Source of the DNA: Peptococcaceae bacterium
GTDB lineage: Bacteria > Bacillota > Desulfitobacteriia > Desulfitobacteriales > Syntrophobotulaceae
Assembly: GCA_012517475.1 (NCBI GenBank)
Contig: JAAYUV010000114.1
Span: forward strand, 1-64,000
Length of the DNA: 64,000 bases
Direction of reading: 5' to 3'
The notes beneath the pieces were generated by a model. It was not told the origin of the DNA and did not search any database. It worked only from the letters and a program-made list of their open reading frames with translations. Position 1 is the first letter of the stretch. Each line of letters opens with the position of its first letter. Shown in pieces: positions 16,985 to 25,162 of this stretch. A program made the translations under genes and the position numbers.

Positions 16985-18502
16985 ATGACAGTAAAAAGAT
17001 TGCAATATTGTGTAAACGGGGAATGGAAAGATTCCAAAACCTCCGTTTATACTCCGGTAACGGATTCCAATACCGGCAAGGTTATTGCCGAAGCCCCGAA
17101 TTGTACCATTGACGAAATCCACGAAGCCATTGCAGCCTGTAAGGCTGCTTTCCCGGCTTGGTCCGATACGCCTGTAACCCAAAGGGCAGAACAGATGTTT
17201 AAGTTTAAAGCGAAGCTGGATGAGCATTTAGACGAACTGACCAGATTGGTTTGCACTGAACTGGGTAAAAATGTCGGTGAAGCCAGGGGAGACGTCCTAA
17301 AAGTGATTGAAGTAGTGGAATTGGCTTGCGGTACTCCGACTCTCATGCAAGGCGATTCTTTAATGAACGTAGCCGGTGGCCATGATACCGTGATGTACCG
17401 TGAACCTTTAGGTGTCTTTGCCGGAATCGTTCCGTATAATTTCCCTGCCATGATTCCTTTTGGCTGGATGCTTCCTTTGTGCATCACCACAGGAAACACT
17501 TTTATGCTGAAAGCAAACAGCCAGGTACCTTTAACCGGAATGAGGATGCTGGAACTATTAATGGAAGCCGGTCTCCCCAAAGGAGTCGTGAACCTGATTA
17601 CCTGCAGCAATGAAGATGCTGAAATCCTCTTGAAACATCCCGATATCAAAGGGGTTTCCTACGTTGGTTCTACCAGGGTAGGCAGGCATGTTTACGCAAC
17701 TGCCGCAGCCAACGGAAAACGGATTCAGGCTCTCTGTGAAGCCAAAAATCATGCGCTGGTTCTCAAAGATGCTCCTTTGGAAGTCTCCGCCCGCAGAATC
17801 ATTAACTCCAGTTTTGGCTGCGCCGGTCAGCGTTGTATGGCTTTACCGGTGATCTGTGTGGAAGAAGAAGTGGCTGATGAATTTGTCGCTCACCTCAAAA
17901 AATTTGCCCAGGAACTGAAAGTCGGACCGGGATATGACCCAACCACGGATTTAGGTCCTGTTGGTTCTTTGGAGCATAAGAAACGGGTATTGAACTGGAT
18001 TGAAAAAGGAATTCAGGAAGGTGCAGAGCTCATTCTGGACGGCCGGAATGTCGTTATAGAAGGATATGAAGACGGATTCTTCATTGGAGCTACCATTTTT
18101 GACCATGTCAAACCGGGAATGTCGATAGGAGAGAACGAAATTTTCGGACCGGTAGCCTGTATCAAACGGGTCAAGAATTTTGAAGAGGGCTTGGCTATCA
18201 TGAATGCCAGTGCTTTTGCCAACGGATCTTGTATCTTTACCCAAAACGGTTATTATGCCAGAGAATTTACCAAAAGAACCCACGGCGGTATGGTTGGAGT
18301 CAATGTCGGAATTCCGGTTCCAATTTCCGTATTCCCGTTTTCCGGCCATAAGGACTCCTTCTTTGGAGACCTTCATGTGATGGGTAAAGACGGAGTGGCC
18401 TTCTATACCGAAGCCAAATGCGTAACTTCCAGGTGGTTTAGCGACGAAGATATGGGAATTACCAAGATCAGTACATGGGATGGAACGATCGCCCGCAGCT
18501 AA
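16985..18502 (+). CDS. mmsA: CoA-acylating (methyl)malonate-semialdehyde dehydrogenase
   Basis: 505 aa of the aldehyde dehydrogenase superfamily. The catalytic cysteine is C284 in GQRCMAL, the signature of the MmsA/IolA branch, and the oxyanion N152 lies in YNFP. As in that branch, the usual general-base Glu motif is absent and CoA takes its place. The reaction is malonate semialdehyde + NAD + CoA to acetyl-CoA + CO2 + NADH, or the methyl form to propionyl-CoA. It sits directly behind the aminotransferase and completes a two-step route from beta-alanine to acetyl-CoA. It is translated from an AGGGTAGG site. The specific substrate is inferred from context. Confidence 0.85.
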   Translation: MTVKRLQYCVNGEWKDSKTSVYTPVTDSNTGKVIAEAPNCTIDEIHEAIAACKAAFPAWSDTPVTQRAEQMFKFKAKLDEHLDELTRLVCTELGKNVGEARGDVLKVIEVVELACGTPTLMQGDSLMNVAGGHDTVMYREPLGVFAGIVPYNFPAMIPFGWMLPLCITTGNTFMLKANSQVPLTGMRMLELLMEAGLPKGVVNLITCSNEDAEILLKHPDIKGVSYVGSTRVGRHVYATAAANGKRIQALCEAKNHALVLKDAPLEVSARRIINSSFGCAGQRCMALPVICVEEEVADEFVAHLKKFAQELKVGPGYDPTTDLGPVGSLEHKKRVLNWIEKGIQEGAELILDGRNVVIEGYEDGFFIGATIFDHVKPGMSIGENEIFGPVACIKRVKNFEEGLAIMNASAFANGSCIFTQNGYYAREFTKRTHGGMVGVNVGIPVPISVFPFSGHKDSFFGDLHVMGKDGVAFYTEAKCVTSRWFSDEDMGITKISTWDGTIARS

Positions 18503-18565
18503 AGAATAGTTATCATGAATAGTTATACGGAAAGATGAATAATACAATATTCTTTAAAAAAACTG

Positions 18566-18595
18566 TGGACGTTCGGGCGCTTTCTGTTGTATAAT
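18566..18595 (+). promoter_or_regulatory. Candidate promoter just ahead of a terminator
   Basis: TGGACG (18566-18571), an 18-bp spacer and TATAAT (18590-18595). Transcription from here would meet the intrinsic terminator at 18609-18654 almost at once, which suggests either an attenuated leader for the Liv genes or a very short RNA. Confidence 0.4.
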
Positions 18596-18608
18596 ACACC
18601 TAAAGAAC

Positions 18609-18654
18609 AAAGGAGTTCTCGAAGATAGATTTATCTCGGAAGCTCCTTTTTTTT
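18609..18654 (+). terminator. Intrinsic terminator between mmsA and the Liv operon
   Basis: AAAGGAG/CTCCTTT, TTC/GAA and AGATA/TATCT stack into one long stem followed by eight T. It ends the aminotransferase/dehydrogenase transcript and may also attenuate readthrough into the importer genes. Apart from this and the promoter candidate, nothing else is seen in 18503-18861. Confidence 0.85.
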
Positions 18655-18861
18655 GCAAACTCCATTTTTGCAAGATTATAAAAATTCATATTATTAGTAA
18701 ATAATTTTATTTTTTCATAATGATTCTTCACATAGGTCACATCTTTTCCAAGAGAAGAAGTGGAATATAACAAAAAATACGGGAGGTGGAAATTGAACAT
18801 CCATTTTCACTTTTACTGTAACTAAAAATTTTTTTGACTAATTCAATAGGGGGGTAAAATT

Positions 18862-20025
18862 TTGAAAAAACTACTCGGTATTTTACTAATTACGGCTCTT
18901 GTGGCAACAGGATGTGCCAGCGGCTCTTCAGCAGGCGGCAGCAGTGCTGCACCGGCCGAAATTAAAATTGGCTTATCCGGCCCAATGACAGGCGATATCT
19001 CGGATATTGGCCAATCTTCAAAGAACGCTGCAGAGATGGCCGTTGAAGAAGTCAACGCTGCCGGCGGTTTAAAAATCGGAGATAAAAAGATTCCGGTAAA
19101 ACTCGTTGTCGGCGATGATGAAAACAAACCTGAATCTGCTGCGAATGTATTCCAAAAACTGATTAATCAGGATAAAGTTCTCGGAATCATTGGACCTCCG
19201 ACCTCTAAATGTGCTAATGCCGGCGCACCGATTGCTGAAAGTGCCGGAACCGTTATGGTTAGTTCTTGGGCCACCAATGTGAACGTAACCAAAGACAAGA
19301 AGTTTGTCTTCCGCGCCTGCTTCATTGATCCGTTCCAAGGATTGGTAAACGCCAATTTTGCCGCGGATACTTTAAAAGCTAAGAAAGCAGCTGTTCTTTA
19401 CGATGTTGCCAGTGATTACAATAAAGGGTTAGCAGAAGTTTTCCGCGATGAGTTTAAGAAAAAAGGCGGAGAGATTGTCGCTTTTGAAAGCTATTCAACC
19501 GGAGACAAAGATTTTGCTTCCCAGTTGACCAAAATCAAAGCAGCTAATCCGGAAGTACTGTTCCTCCCCAACTACTACAACGAAGTCGCCCTTCAGCTGC
19601 AGCAAGCGAAAAGACTTGGAATCACCGCCAAAGTGTTAGGCGGAGATGCTTGGGATTCACCGAAGATTTTTGACCTTGCCGGCAAAGACCTGCTGGAAGG
19701 AACCTACTTCAGCAATCACTATGCTGCGGATGCCGACAATGCCGATTTGCAGAAATTCATCACCAAATATAAAGAAAAATATAAATTAGTTCCGGACGCT
19801 ACAGGCGCTTTAACCTATGACGCCATCAGAATTCTGTTCCAGGGTATCGAAAAAGCCGGAAGCACGGACAAGAAAGCTATCCGTGATGCTGTAGCCGCCA
19901 CCACTGATTTCAAAGGAATTACCGGTACTATCTCCTATAAAGGAAGCGGAGATCCAGTCAAGAGTGCGGTTATGATCCAGATAACCGAAGGAAAATATAA
20001 ATATGCTGCTACTGTAAATCCGTAA
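18862..20025 (+). CDS. livK: LivK-like substrate-binding lipoprotein of a branched-chain amino acid type ABC importer
   Basis: 387 aa. A lipoprotein signal ends at C18 (lipobox VATGC), then comes a Gly/Ser-rich tether, then a type I periplasmic-binding fold (IKIGLSGPMTG near residue 35 onward). The TTG start is supported by AGGGGGG 7 nt upstream. It captures an amino acid outside the cell and hands it to LivHM. It is the first gene of livKHMGF and lies downstream of the omega-amino acid catabolic genes, so beta-alanine or a relative is a plausible ligand. A hairpin after the gene probably keeps its expression higher than that of the permease genes. Confidence 0.85.
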   Translation: MKKLLGILLITALVATGCASGSSAGGSSAAPAEIKIGLSGPMTGDISDIGQSSKNAAEMAVEEVNAAGGLKIGDKKIPVKLVVGDDENKPESAANVFQKLINQDKVLGIIGPPTSKCANAGAPIAESAGTVMVSSWATNVNVTKDKKFVFRACFIDPFQGLVNANFAADTLKAKKAAVLYDVASDYNKGLAEVFRDEFKKKGGEIVAFESYSTGDKDFASQLTKIKAANPEVLFLPNYYNEVALQLQQAKRLGITAKVLGGDAWDSPKIFDLAGKDLLEGTYFSNHYAADADNADLQKFITKYKEKYKLVPDATGALTYDAIRILFQGIEKAGSTDKKAIRDAVAATTDFKGITGTISYKGSGDPVKSAVMIQITEGKYKYAATVNP

Positions 20026-20050
20026 AGGTTTCTTAATAACAAAGTAAGTC

Positions 20051-20079
20051 CAGGGGAATCATACTGTTTGATTCCCCTG
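20051..20079 (+). other. Intercistronic hairpin between livK and livH
   Basis: A perfect 11-bp stem CAGGGGAATCA/TGATTCCCCTG with a 7-nt loop and no U-run. Hairpins of this kind after binding-protein genes commonly stabilise the upstream mRNA and lower downstream expression. Confidence 0.6.
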
Positions 20080-20101
20080 TTCCCCTAGGAGGTAGAACCA
20101 A

Positions 20102-20980
20102 TTGAGTTATTTTATTCAGCAATTACTAAATGCACTTCAGTTGGGCAGCATCTATGCATTAATTGCTCTAGGCTATACCATGGTTTACGGTGTTCTGGGT
20201 TTAATCAATTTTGCGCACGGCGATATCTTTATGGCCGGAGCGTTTTTTGGATTTTTTACGGCATACTTATTAAAACTGCCTTTAATCCCAACACTGATTC
20301 TTTCCATGCTGCTCGCCAGTGCCTTGGGTATCATGATAGAGAGAATCGCATACAGGCCTTTACGCAAGGCCCCTCGTATGTCCCTGATTATTACCGCGCT
20401 CGGCATCAGTCTTTTTTTGGAAAACTTTACGCGAGCCACTCTTGGAGGTCAACCCCGCAGCTTCCCCAAATTATTGGAAATTCAGGACTTTACCTTTTTG
20501 GGAGCTTCGGTGACCAATCTTCAGGTCGTTATTATTCTGGTATCCATTTTCCTCATGCTCGTTTTGCGTTATATCGTACAAAATACTATGATCGGCAAAG
20601 CCATGCGGGCTGTATCGGACAATAAAGAAGTTTTGGCCCTTATGGGAATAAGCCTTGATACGGTGATTATGGTTACATTTGGTTTGGGTTCGGCCCTGGC
20701 CGCCACCGCCGGAATTCTGGTCGGTCTGGCTTATCCGGTTATAGACCCGTACATGGGTATAACGGTGGGCTGGAAAGCCTTTATTGCTGCAGTACTCGGC
20801 GGTATCGGATTAATCAATGGTGCTTTGGTGGGCGGATTTATCCTCGGGTTCATTGAGATTTTTGCAGCAGCACTATTACCCTCAACCTACCGGGATGGAA
20901 TTGCCTTTACCATTCTGATTATCGTATTACTGCTTAAACCAACAGGCCTTCTGGGTCGCCCGGTTATCAAGAAAGTGTAG
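20102..20980 (+). CDS. livH: LivH-type branched-chain amino acid permease
   Basis: 292 aa, about eight hydrophobic helices. Typical LivH features include ALGYTMVYGVLGLINFAHGD near residues 21-40 and the cytoplasmic RAVSDNKEVLALMGI loop (about 173-187) that docks with the ATPase. It forms half of the membrane channel with LivM. The TTG start has AGGAGG 9 nt upstream. The stop is 12 nt before the LivM ATG. Confidence 0.9.
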   Translation: MSYFIQQLLNALQLGSIYALIALGYTMVYGVLGLINFAHGDIFMAGAFFGFFTAYLLKLPLIPTLILSMLLASALGIMIERIAYRPLRKAPRMSLIITALGISLFLENFTRATLGGQPRSFPKLLEIQDFTFLGASVTNLQVVIILVSIFLMLVLRYIVQNTMIGKAMRAVSDNKEVLALMGISLDTVIMVTFGLGSALAATAGILVGLAYPVIDPYMGITVGWKAFIAAVLGGIGLINGALVGGFILGFIEIFAAALLPSTYRDGIAFTILIIVLLLKPTGLLGRPVIKKV

Positions 20981-20992
20981 GTGAGCAGGATC

Positions 20993-21970
20993 ATGAAAAT
21001 AATAAAAAGTATCGCCTTCTGGACCGTGATTCTGGCTCTGGGTATACTTGTTGAGATGCTGGGCCGGTTTGAATATATCAATCCGTATGTCATCCAAGTT
21101 TTAGAGTTAATTGGGATTAACATTATCCTGGTAAGCAGCTTGAATATTATTAACGGTTTTTTAGGCGAGTTTGCTATCGGACATGCAGGTTTTATGGCAA
21201 CAGGAGCTTACTTGTCTGCAATTTGCACCGTTAAGTTTCATATGCCTTTTGCATTGGGATTTTTAGCAGCCGGTTTATTATCCGGACTTATTGCTTATCT
21301 CATAGGAGTACCGGCTTTTAAAACATTTGGTGATTATCTTGCGGTTATCACCCTTGGTTTTAACATGATTATCGTGAACCTTTTAAATAATCTGGAATAT
21401 GTAGGTGCTGCCCGAGGTATGGTTGGCTTGCCCAAAAGTACGAACTTTATCTGGGTATTCTGTGCTACCATACTCACCTTAATTATATTCAGAAACATCA
21501 TCTTTTCTAATTACGGCAGAATTTGGACCGCGATTCGGGAAAATACGCTCGCTGCCGAGATGATGGGAATTAACGTGGTTCGTTCTAAAATGGTTGCTTT
21601 TGCGATTGCCGGTTGTTTTGCAGGTCTGGCCGGAGCACTGTGGGGACATATGCTTCAGTATATTAATCCTTCCAGTTTTACGTACTTAAAATCAACGGAT
21701 ATGCTGACTATGCTTTATCTGGGCGGGGTAGGAAGTCTTACCGGTTCGGTTTTAGGCGCAGTCCTTATGACCGGACTGTTGGAAATCCTGCGTGATCTGG
21801 GTGTATGGCGTATGGTTATCGGTCCTGTGATTCTGGTACTCATTATGCTGACCAAACCTTTGGGACTCTTCGGCAGCCGCGAGTTAAAGATTGTCCAACC
21901 AAAATCAGACCGGGAGGAGGTGCAGAAATATGTCTCTCATGCAGGTAGAAAACATAACAATGAACTTTGA
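20993..21970 (+). CDS. livM: LivM-type branched-chain amino acid permease
   Basis: About 325 aa, eight or more hydrophobic helices. It has the LivM pattern GFLGEFAIGHAGFMATGAY and the EAA-like loop AIRENTLAAEMMGINV. The ATG at 20993 is chosen because AGGTGA lies 8 nt upstream; a GTG at 20981 would add four residues. It pairs with LivH. The 3' end overlaps livG by 41 bp, typical of translational coupling. Confidence 0.9.
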   Translation: MKIIKSIAFWTVILALGILVEMLGRFEYINPYVIQVLELIGINIILVSSLNIINGFLGEFAIGHAGFMATGAYLSAICTVKFHMPFALGFLAAGLLSGLIAYLIGVPAFKTFGDYLAVITLGFNMIIVNLLNNLEYVGAARGMVGLPKSTNFIWVFCATILTLIIFRNIIFSNYGRIWTAIRENTLAAEMMGINVVRSKMVAFAIAGCFAGLAGALWGHMLQYINPSSFTYLKSTDMLTMLYLGGVGSLTGSVLGAVLMTGLLEILRDLGVWRMVIGPVILVLIMLTKPLGLFGSRELKIVQPKSDREEVQKYVSHAGRKHNNEL

Positions 21971-22700
21971 TGGACTCAGGGCCGTTCAGAATTTTAATTT
22001 AGACCTTCAGGAAGGGGAACTGATCGGCTTAATCGGTCCCAACGGGGCAGGGAAGACTACCGTATTCAATATCCTGACCGGGGTTTACATTCCTTCCCAG
22101 GGAACGGTTACGTTTGCAGGAGAGAATATTACCAAGCACGCTCCCTGGCAGATCAACCGTTCCGGTATTGCCCGTACATTCCAGAACATCCGTCTCTTTG
22201 ATAACATGACGGTACTGGATAATATCAAAGTGGCGATGAACTACCAAATGAAATATAAAATGTTTTCAGCTGTCCTGCGTACCCCCAAGTATCGTCAGGA
22301 AGAGTCCATGGTTTTGAAAGAAAGCCTGGAAATGCTCCAGCTCTTTAATCTGGTGGAGAAATATAATTTCCTGGCGAAAAACCTTTCTTATGGTGAACAG
22401 CGCCGTTTGGAGATTGCCAGGGCTTTAACCACTAAACCCAGGTTATTACTCCTGGATGAGCCGGCTGCGGGGATGAATGCCAAGGAAAGCGAAGAACTGA
22501 TGCACCTGATCAGCTGGATTCATAAAAAGTTCAATTTGACCATTCTCCTTATTGAGCACCATATGCCGGTTGTTATGGGAATTTGCCAAAGAATCAAAGT
22601 CCTTGACTTTGGACAGACCATCGCTGAAGGAACGCCTGATGAGATCAAAAATAACCCAAAAGTGATTGAGGCGTACCTGGGTGAGGAGGTTGATCATTAA
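21930..22700 (+). CDS. livG: LivG ATPase of the branched-chain amino acid importer
   Basis: 256 aa, complete ABC ATPase: GPNGAGKTT, the LivG-specific ARTFQNIRLF, signature LSYGEQRR, Walker B LLLLDEPAAGMN, and switch His in LLIEHHM. The ATG at 21930 follows GGAGGAGG by 9 nt; the frame runs further upstream inside livM but without an RBS. It powers LivHM together with LivF. Confidence 0.92.
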   Translation: MSLMQVENITMNFDGLRAVQNFNLDLQEGELIGLIGPNGAGKTTVFNILTGVYIPSQGTVTFAGENITKHAPWQINRSGIARTFQNIRLFDNMTVLDNIKVAMNYQMKYKMFSAVLRTPKYRQEESMVLKESLEMLQLFNLVEKYNFLAKNLSYGEQRRLEIARALTTKPRLLLLDEPAAGMNAKESEELMHLISWIHKKFNLTILLIEHHMPVVMGICQRIKVLDFGQTIAEGTPDEIKNNPKVIEAYLGEEVDH

Positions 22701-23410
22701 TGGCCATGTTGGAAGTAGAAGGCTTGGAAGTAACCTATGGCAACATCAGGGCTTTAAGAGGAATTTCTTTTAAGGTGGAAAAAGGGGAAATCGTCACCCT
22801 GGTGGGGGCCAACGGAGCCGGAAAAACAACCACATTACGGACTATTTCCGGTATGACTTCCGCAGCCAAAGGAAAAGTGACCTTTAACGGAAAAGACCTC
22901 TTAAAAACGAAGGCCCACCATATCGTGCGCTATGGGATAACCCATGTACCCGAAGGAAGGGGGATGTTCGGGAACCTGACCGTAAAAGAAAACCTGGAAC
23001 TGGCCACCTGGACCCGCAAAAGCAAAGCGGAGGTCAAAAAGAATTTTGAGAGAGTCTTTTCGTTATTTCCAAGACTCTCGGAGCGCATCAACCAGAAAGC
23101 GATGACACTGTCCGGCGGTGAACAGCAGATGCTGGCGGTAGCACGGGCCCTGATGTCGCAAGGGGAATTAATCCTTTTGGACGAACCTTCCATGGGTCTG
23201 GCTCCGATTCTGGTCAAAGAAATATTCAGGATCCTGGAAGAAATCAATAAGGAAGGGACAACCATTCTCCTGGTCGAACAAAATGCGCATATGGCCTTAA
23301 AAATAGCCACCCGGGCCTATGTTCTGGAAACGGGTACCGTGGTCATGGAGGGTTCCGGGCAGGAACTTAGTAAAGATATGAGAGTGAAGGAAGCTTATCT
23401 TGGAGGTTGA
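22700..23410 (+). CDS. livF: LivF ATPase of the branched-chain amino acid importer
   Basis: 236 aa. Walker A GANGAGKTT, VPEGRGMFGNLTV typical of LivF, signature LSGGEQQM, Walker B LILLDEPSMGLAP, and VEQNA at the switch region. Its ATG overlaps the livG stop (TAATG), so the two are translationally coupled. It is the last gene of the importer; a strong terminator follows after about 60 bp. Confidence 0.92.
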   Translation: MAMLEVEGLEVTYGNIRALRGISFKVEKGEIVTLVGANGAGKTTTLRTISGMTSAAKGKVTFNGKDLLKTKAHHIVRYGITHVPEGRGMFGNLTVKENLELATWTRKSKAEVKKNFERVFSLFPRLSERINQKAMTLSGGEQQMLAVARALMSQGELILLDEPSMGLAPILVKEIFRILEEINKEGTTILLVEQNAHMALKIATRAYVLETGTVVMEGSGQELSKDMRVKEAYLGG

Positions 23411-23468
23411 TTTTTTCAGCGAAGATTCTGATTACCAGGGAAGAACCATCGAGAAGTAAGCATAAGGA

Positions 23469-23509
23469 AAGCTAACTTTAGGCATTGACCGAGGAGTTAG
23501 CTTTTTTTT
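23469..23509 (+). terminator. Intrinsic terminator of the Liv operon
   Basis: AAGCTAACT (23469-23477) pairs perfectly with AGTTAGCTT (23495-23503) and runs into eight T. Confidence 0.85.
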
Positions 23510-23589
23510 GGACAAAATGTTAGCAATATGTATGGACAAAGCATAAAATAAATTGGAAATAATTTCTAGAAGAAAGGAGTTGACATGTA

Positions 23590-23697
23590 ATGGCGGTTGT
23601 TGGTGGTTTTGAACCAGAAAAACATGAAAAGGTTGAAGGTATTGCAATTGTTGTAGTGATTATTCTTCTCTTGATTGCTTTAGGCATCGTTTTCTAA
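23590..23697 (+). CDS. YjcZ-family small sporulation-type protein (35 aa)
   Basis: A 35-residue protein: a short polar N-terminus with GGFEPEKHEK, then one TM helix (about 17-35) ending in IALGIVF. The size and single C-terminal hydrophobic helix match YjcZ-type proteins, which in Bacilli and Clostridia are small membrane or spore proteins. AAAGGAG lies 10 nt upstream. A second gene of the same design follows within 40 bp. Confidence 0.65.
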   Translation: MAVVGGFEPEKHEKVEGIAIVVVIILLLIALGIVF

Positions 23698-23733
23698 TTC
23701 TTCAATAATCAATTGGAAGGGAGGGAATTATTT

Positions 23734-23859
23734 ATGCTTACCAGAGGTGGTTGTTGCTGTAGACCAGCGGTATACCCCGTGATGTATCAGCGTCGTGATG
23801 GAGCTGCAATTATTGCTATTGCCATCTTGATTCTTATAGCACTTGGCGTAATTTTTTAA
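23734..23859 (+). CDS. YjcZ-like small membrane protein with Cys cluster (41 aa)
   Basis: 41 residues with GGCCCRP at the start, a Tyr/Arg stretch, and a C-terminal TM helix (about 24-41) ending in IALGVIF, nearly the same end as the preceding 35-aa protein. GGAGGG lies 8 nt upstream. The Cys-Cys-Cys motif could be crosslinked in a spore coat. The two probably share a transcript and arose by duplication. Confidence 0.6.
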   Translation: MLTRGGCCCRPAVYPVMYQRRDGAAIIAIAILILIALGVIF

Positions 23860-23902
23860 TCCAAAGAATCATTTAAGTTAATTAAACTGAAAAGTTTCAC
23901 GC

Positions 23903-23936
23903 TAAGCCCGGAGAGAAATCCCCGGGCTTATTTCTT
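23903..23936. terminator. Terminator between convergent genes
   Basis: TAAGCCCGG (23903-23911) and CCGGGCTTA (23922-23930) form a perfect stem followed by TTTCTT. It separates the YjcZ genes from the uracil-DNA glycosylase gene on the other strand. Confidence 0.65.
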
Positions 23937-23964
23937 AGACCTTGGGCAATTTTTTGTTTAGAAA

Positions 23965-24498
23965 TTAGGGGAGTTCCATAACCTCTTTAACCTTCCGGAA
24001 ATCTTCCCGGATTGCTTCCATCTTTTCCTGATCATGAAAAACGGAAGCAGGATGATAGGTCGGCATCATTTTCATGCCGTTTTTCTCCACCCATTTACCC
24101 CGCATTTCGGTAATCTTGAGTTTCGGATCGATAATGGTCTTGGCTGCAAGGGATCCCAGACACACGATAATCTTAGGCTTGATCGACTCGATTTGCTTTT
24201 CCAGGAAAGGAAGGCAGGCGGTTACTTCGGCTTTCTTCGGCATCCTGTTTTTGGGAGGCCTGCACTTGATCACACTTGTGATGTAAATGTCCTCCCGGCT
24301 GATACCGTTTTCCTCCAGGATTTTATCCAGGATACGGCCGGCCTGGCCGGCAAAAGGCTTCCCACTCTCATCTTCTTTCTCCCCGGGTGCCTCTCCGACC
24401 AACATCAATTTGGCCTGAGGAGGGCCTTCTCCAAAGACTACCGAACGCCTGGTTTCACCCAATTCACAGCGCCGGCAGGTCGCGGCTTCCGTATTCAA
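23965..24498 (-). CDS. Type 4 uracil-DNA glycosylase (Fe-S)
   Basis: 177 aa. It removes uracil from DNA in base-excision repair. Four cysteines (C8, C11, C79, C95) are placed as in family 4 enzymes to hold a 4Fe-4S cluster. The active-site motifs are GEAPGEKED (35-43) and YHPAS near residue 148. Length is normal for the family (about 170-200). Its ATG overlaps the stop of the decayed DUF72 gene (ATGA), so it was probably the last gene of an operon with DUF72 and the dnaE-like gene, under the LexA boxes at 27119-27170. Confidence 0.88.
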   Translation of the reverse strand: MNTEAATCRRCELGETRRSVVFGEGPPQAKLMLVGEAPGEKEDESGKPFAGQAGRILDKILEENGISREDIYITSVIKCRPPKNRMPKKAEVTACLPFLEKQIESIKPKIIVCLGSLAAKTIIDPKLKITEMRGKWVEKNGMKMMPTYHPASVFHDQEKMEAIREDFRKVKEVMELP

Positions 24499-25162
24499 TG
24501 AACATCCATCCCTTCTTCCAGCAAAAACTCGCGCAGCATTCTCCCATTAATAACGGCCTGTCCCCGGTAATGATTATTCATACTGATAAAGGTTTTTTCA
24601 GTCCTGTCGCCAAGTTTGCTGATATGGGGGACCCATTCTTCCAATTCATTTTTTGAATAAAGATAGTCATAACGCTCATGGGTCTCTTTGTGCTGCCACC
24701 ATTTTTGGTAGTTTCGCCCGTGAAAACGAACGTACCCGACCCGGCCTGTTGCTCTGACTTCCGGGGGTACCAGGGTTTTAAATTGCGGCTCATCCACACA
24801 TACATAACCAAACCCTTCATCTTCCAGAAGTTCGAAGATGTTTTCGTTGATCCATCAAACTTATTAACCTCGCATAAAGGCTTGAGAGCGGCTTTAAATT
24901 CCTCAAACTGCTTTTCATTATTTTCCCGCTCATGCGTCAGGCTCTTATGGGCTTTAATCACAAATTGAAAGGTTTCAGGGGTTTTGGCCTGCATGTTGTA
25001 GAACATAAACCGGTTCGGCATCCGGTAGTAGCTTGAATTGATCTCGGTAAAGGAAAATTCCTTGGCGTAAAACGAAAGCATCTCCTTTTTGTCGATCCCC
25101 TCAGGATAATAAGGACCAATCCAATCTTCGTAATGATAACCGGCGGTTCCGACAAGAATCAC
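24495..25162 (-). pseudogene. Decayed DUF72 (YecE-like) gene
   Basis: The N-terminal part (GTAGYHYEDWIGPYYP and SFTEINSSYYR motifs) reads from a GTG at 25162 to about residue 100. After CEVNKFDG the frame changes, and the C-terminal part (VDEPQF, YVRFHGRN, YDYLYS, NNH) continues in another frame to the stop at 24495. The middle of the domain, about 60 residues normally between these parts, is also missing. So there is a deletion near 24850 that also shifted the frame. DUF72 proteins have a TIM-barrel-like fold and unknown function. The GTG overlaps the stop of the upstream dnaE-like gene. Confidence 0.8.

Noticed and set aside
16528-17037. 169-codon minus-strand frame in the aminotransferase gene
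   Set aside because: It is antisense to two well-supported enzymes and Ser-rich in a way typical of shadow frames.
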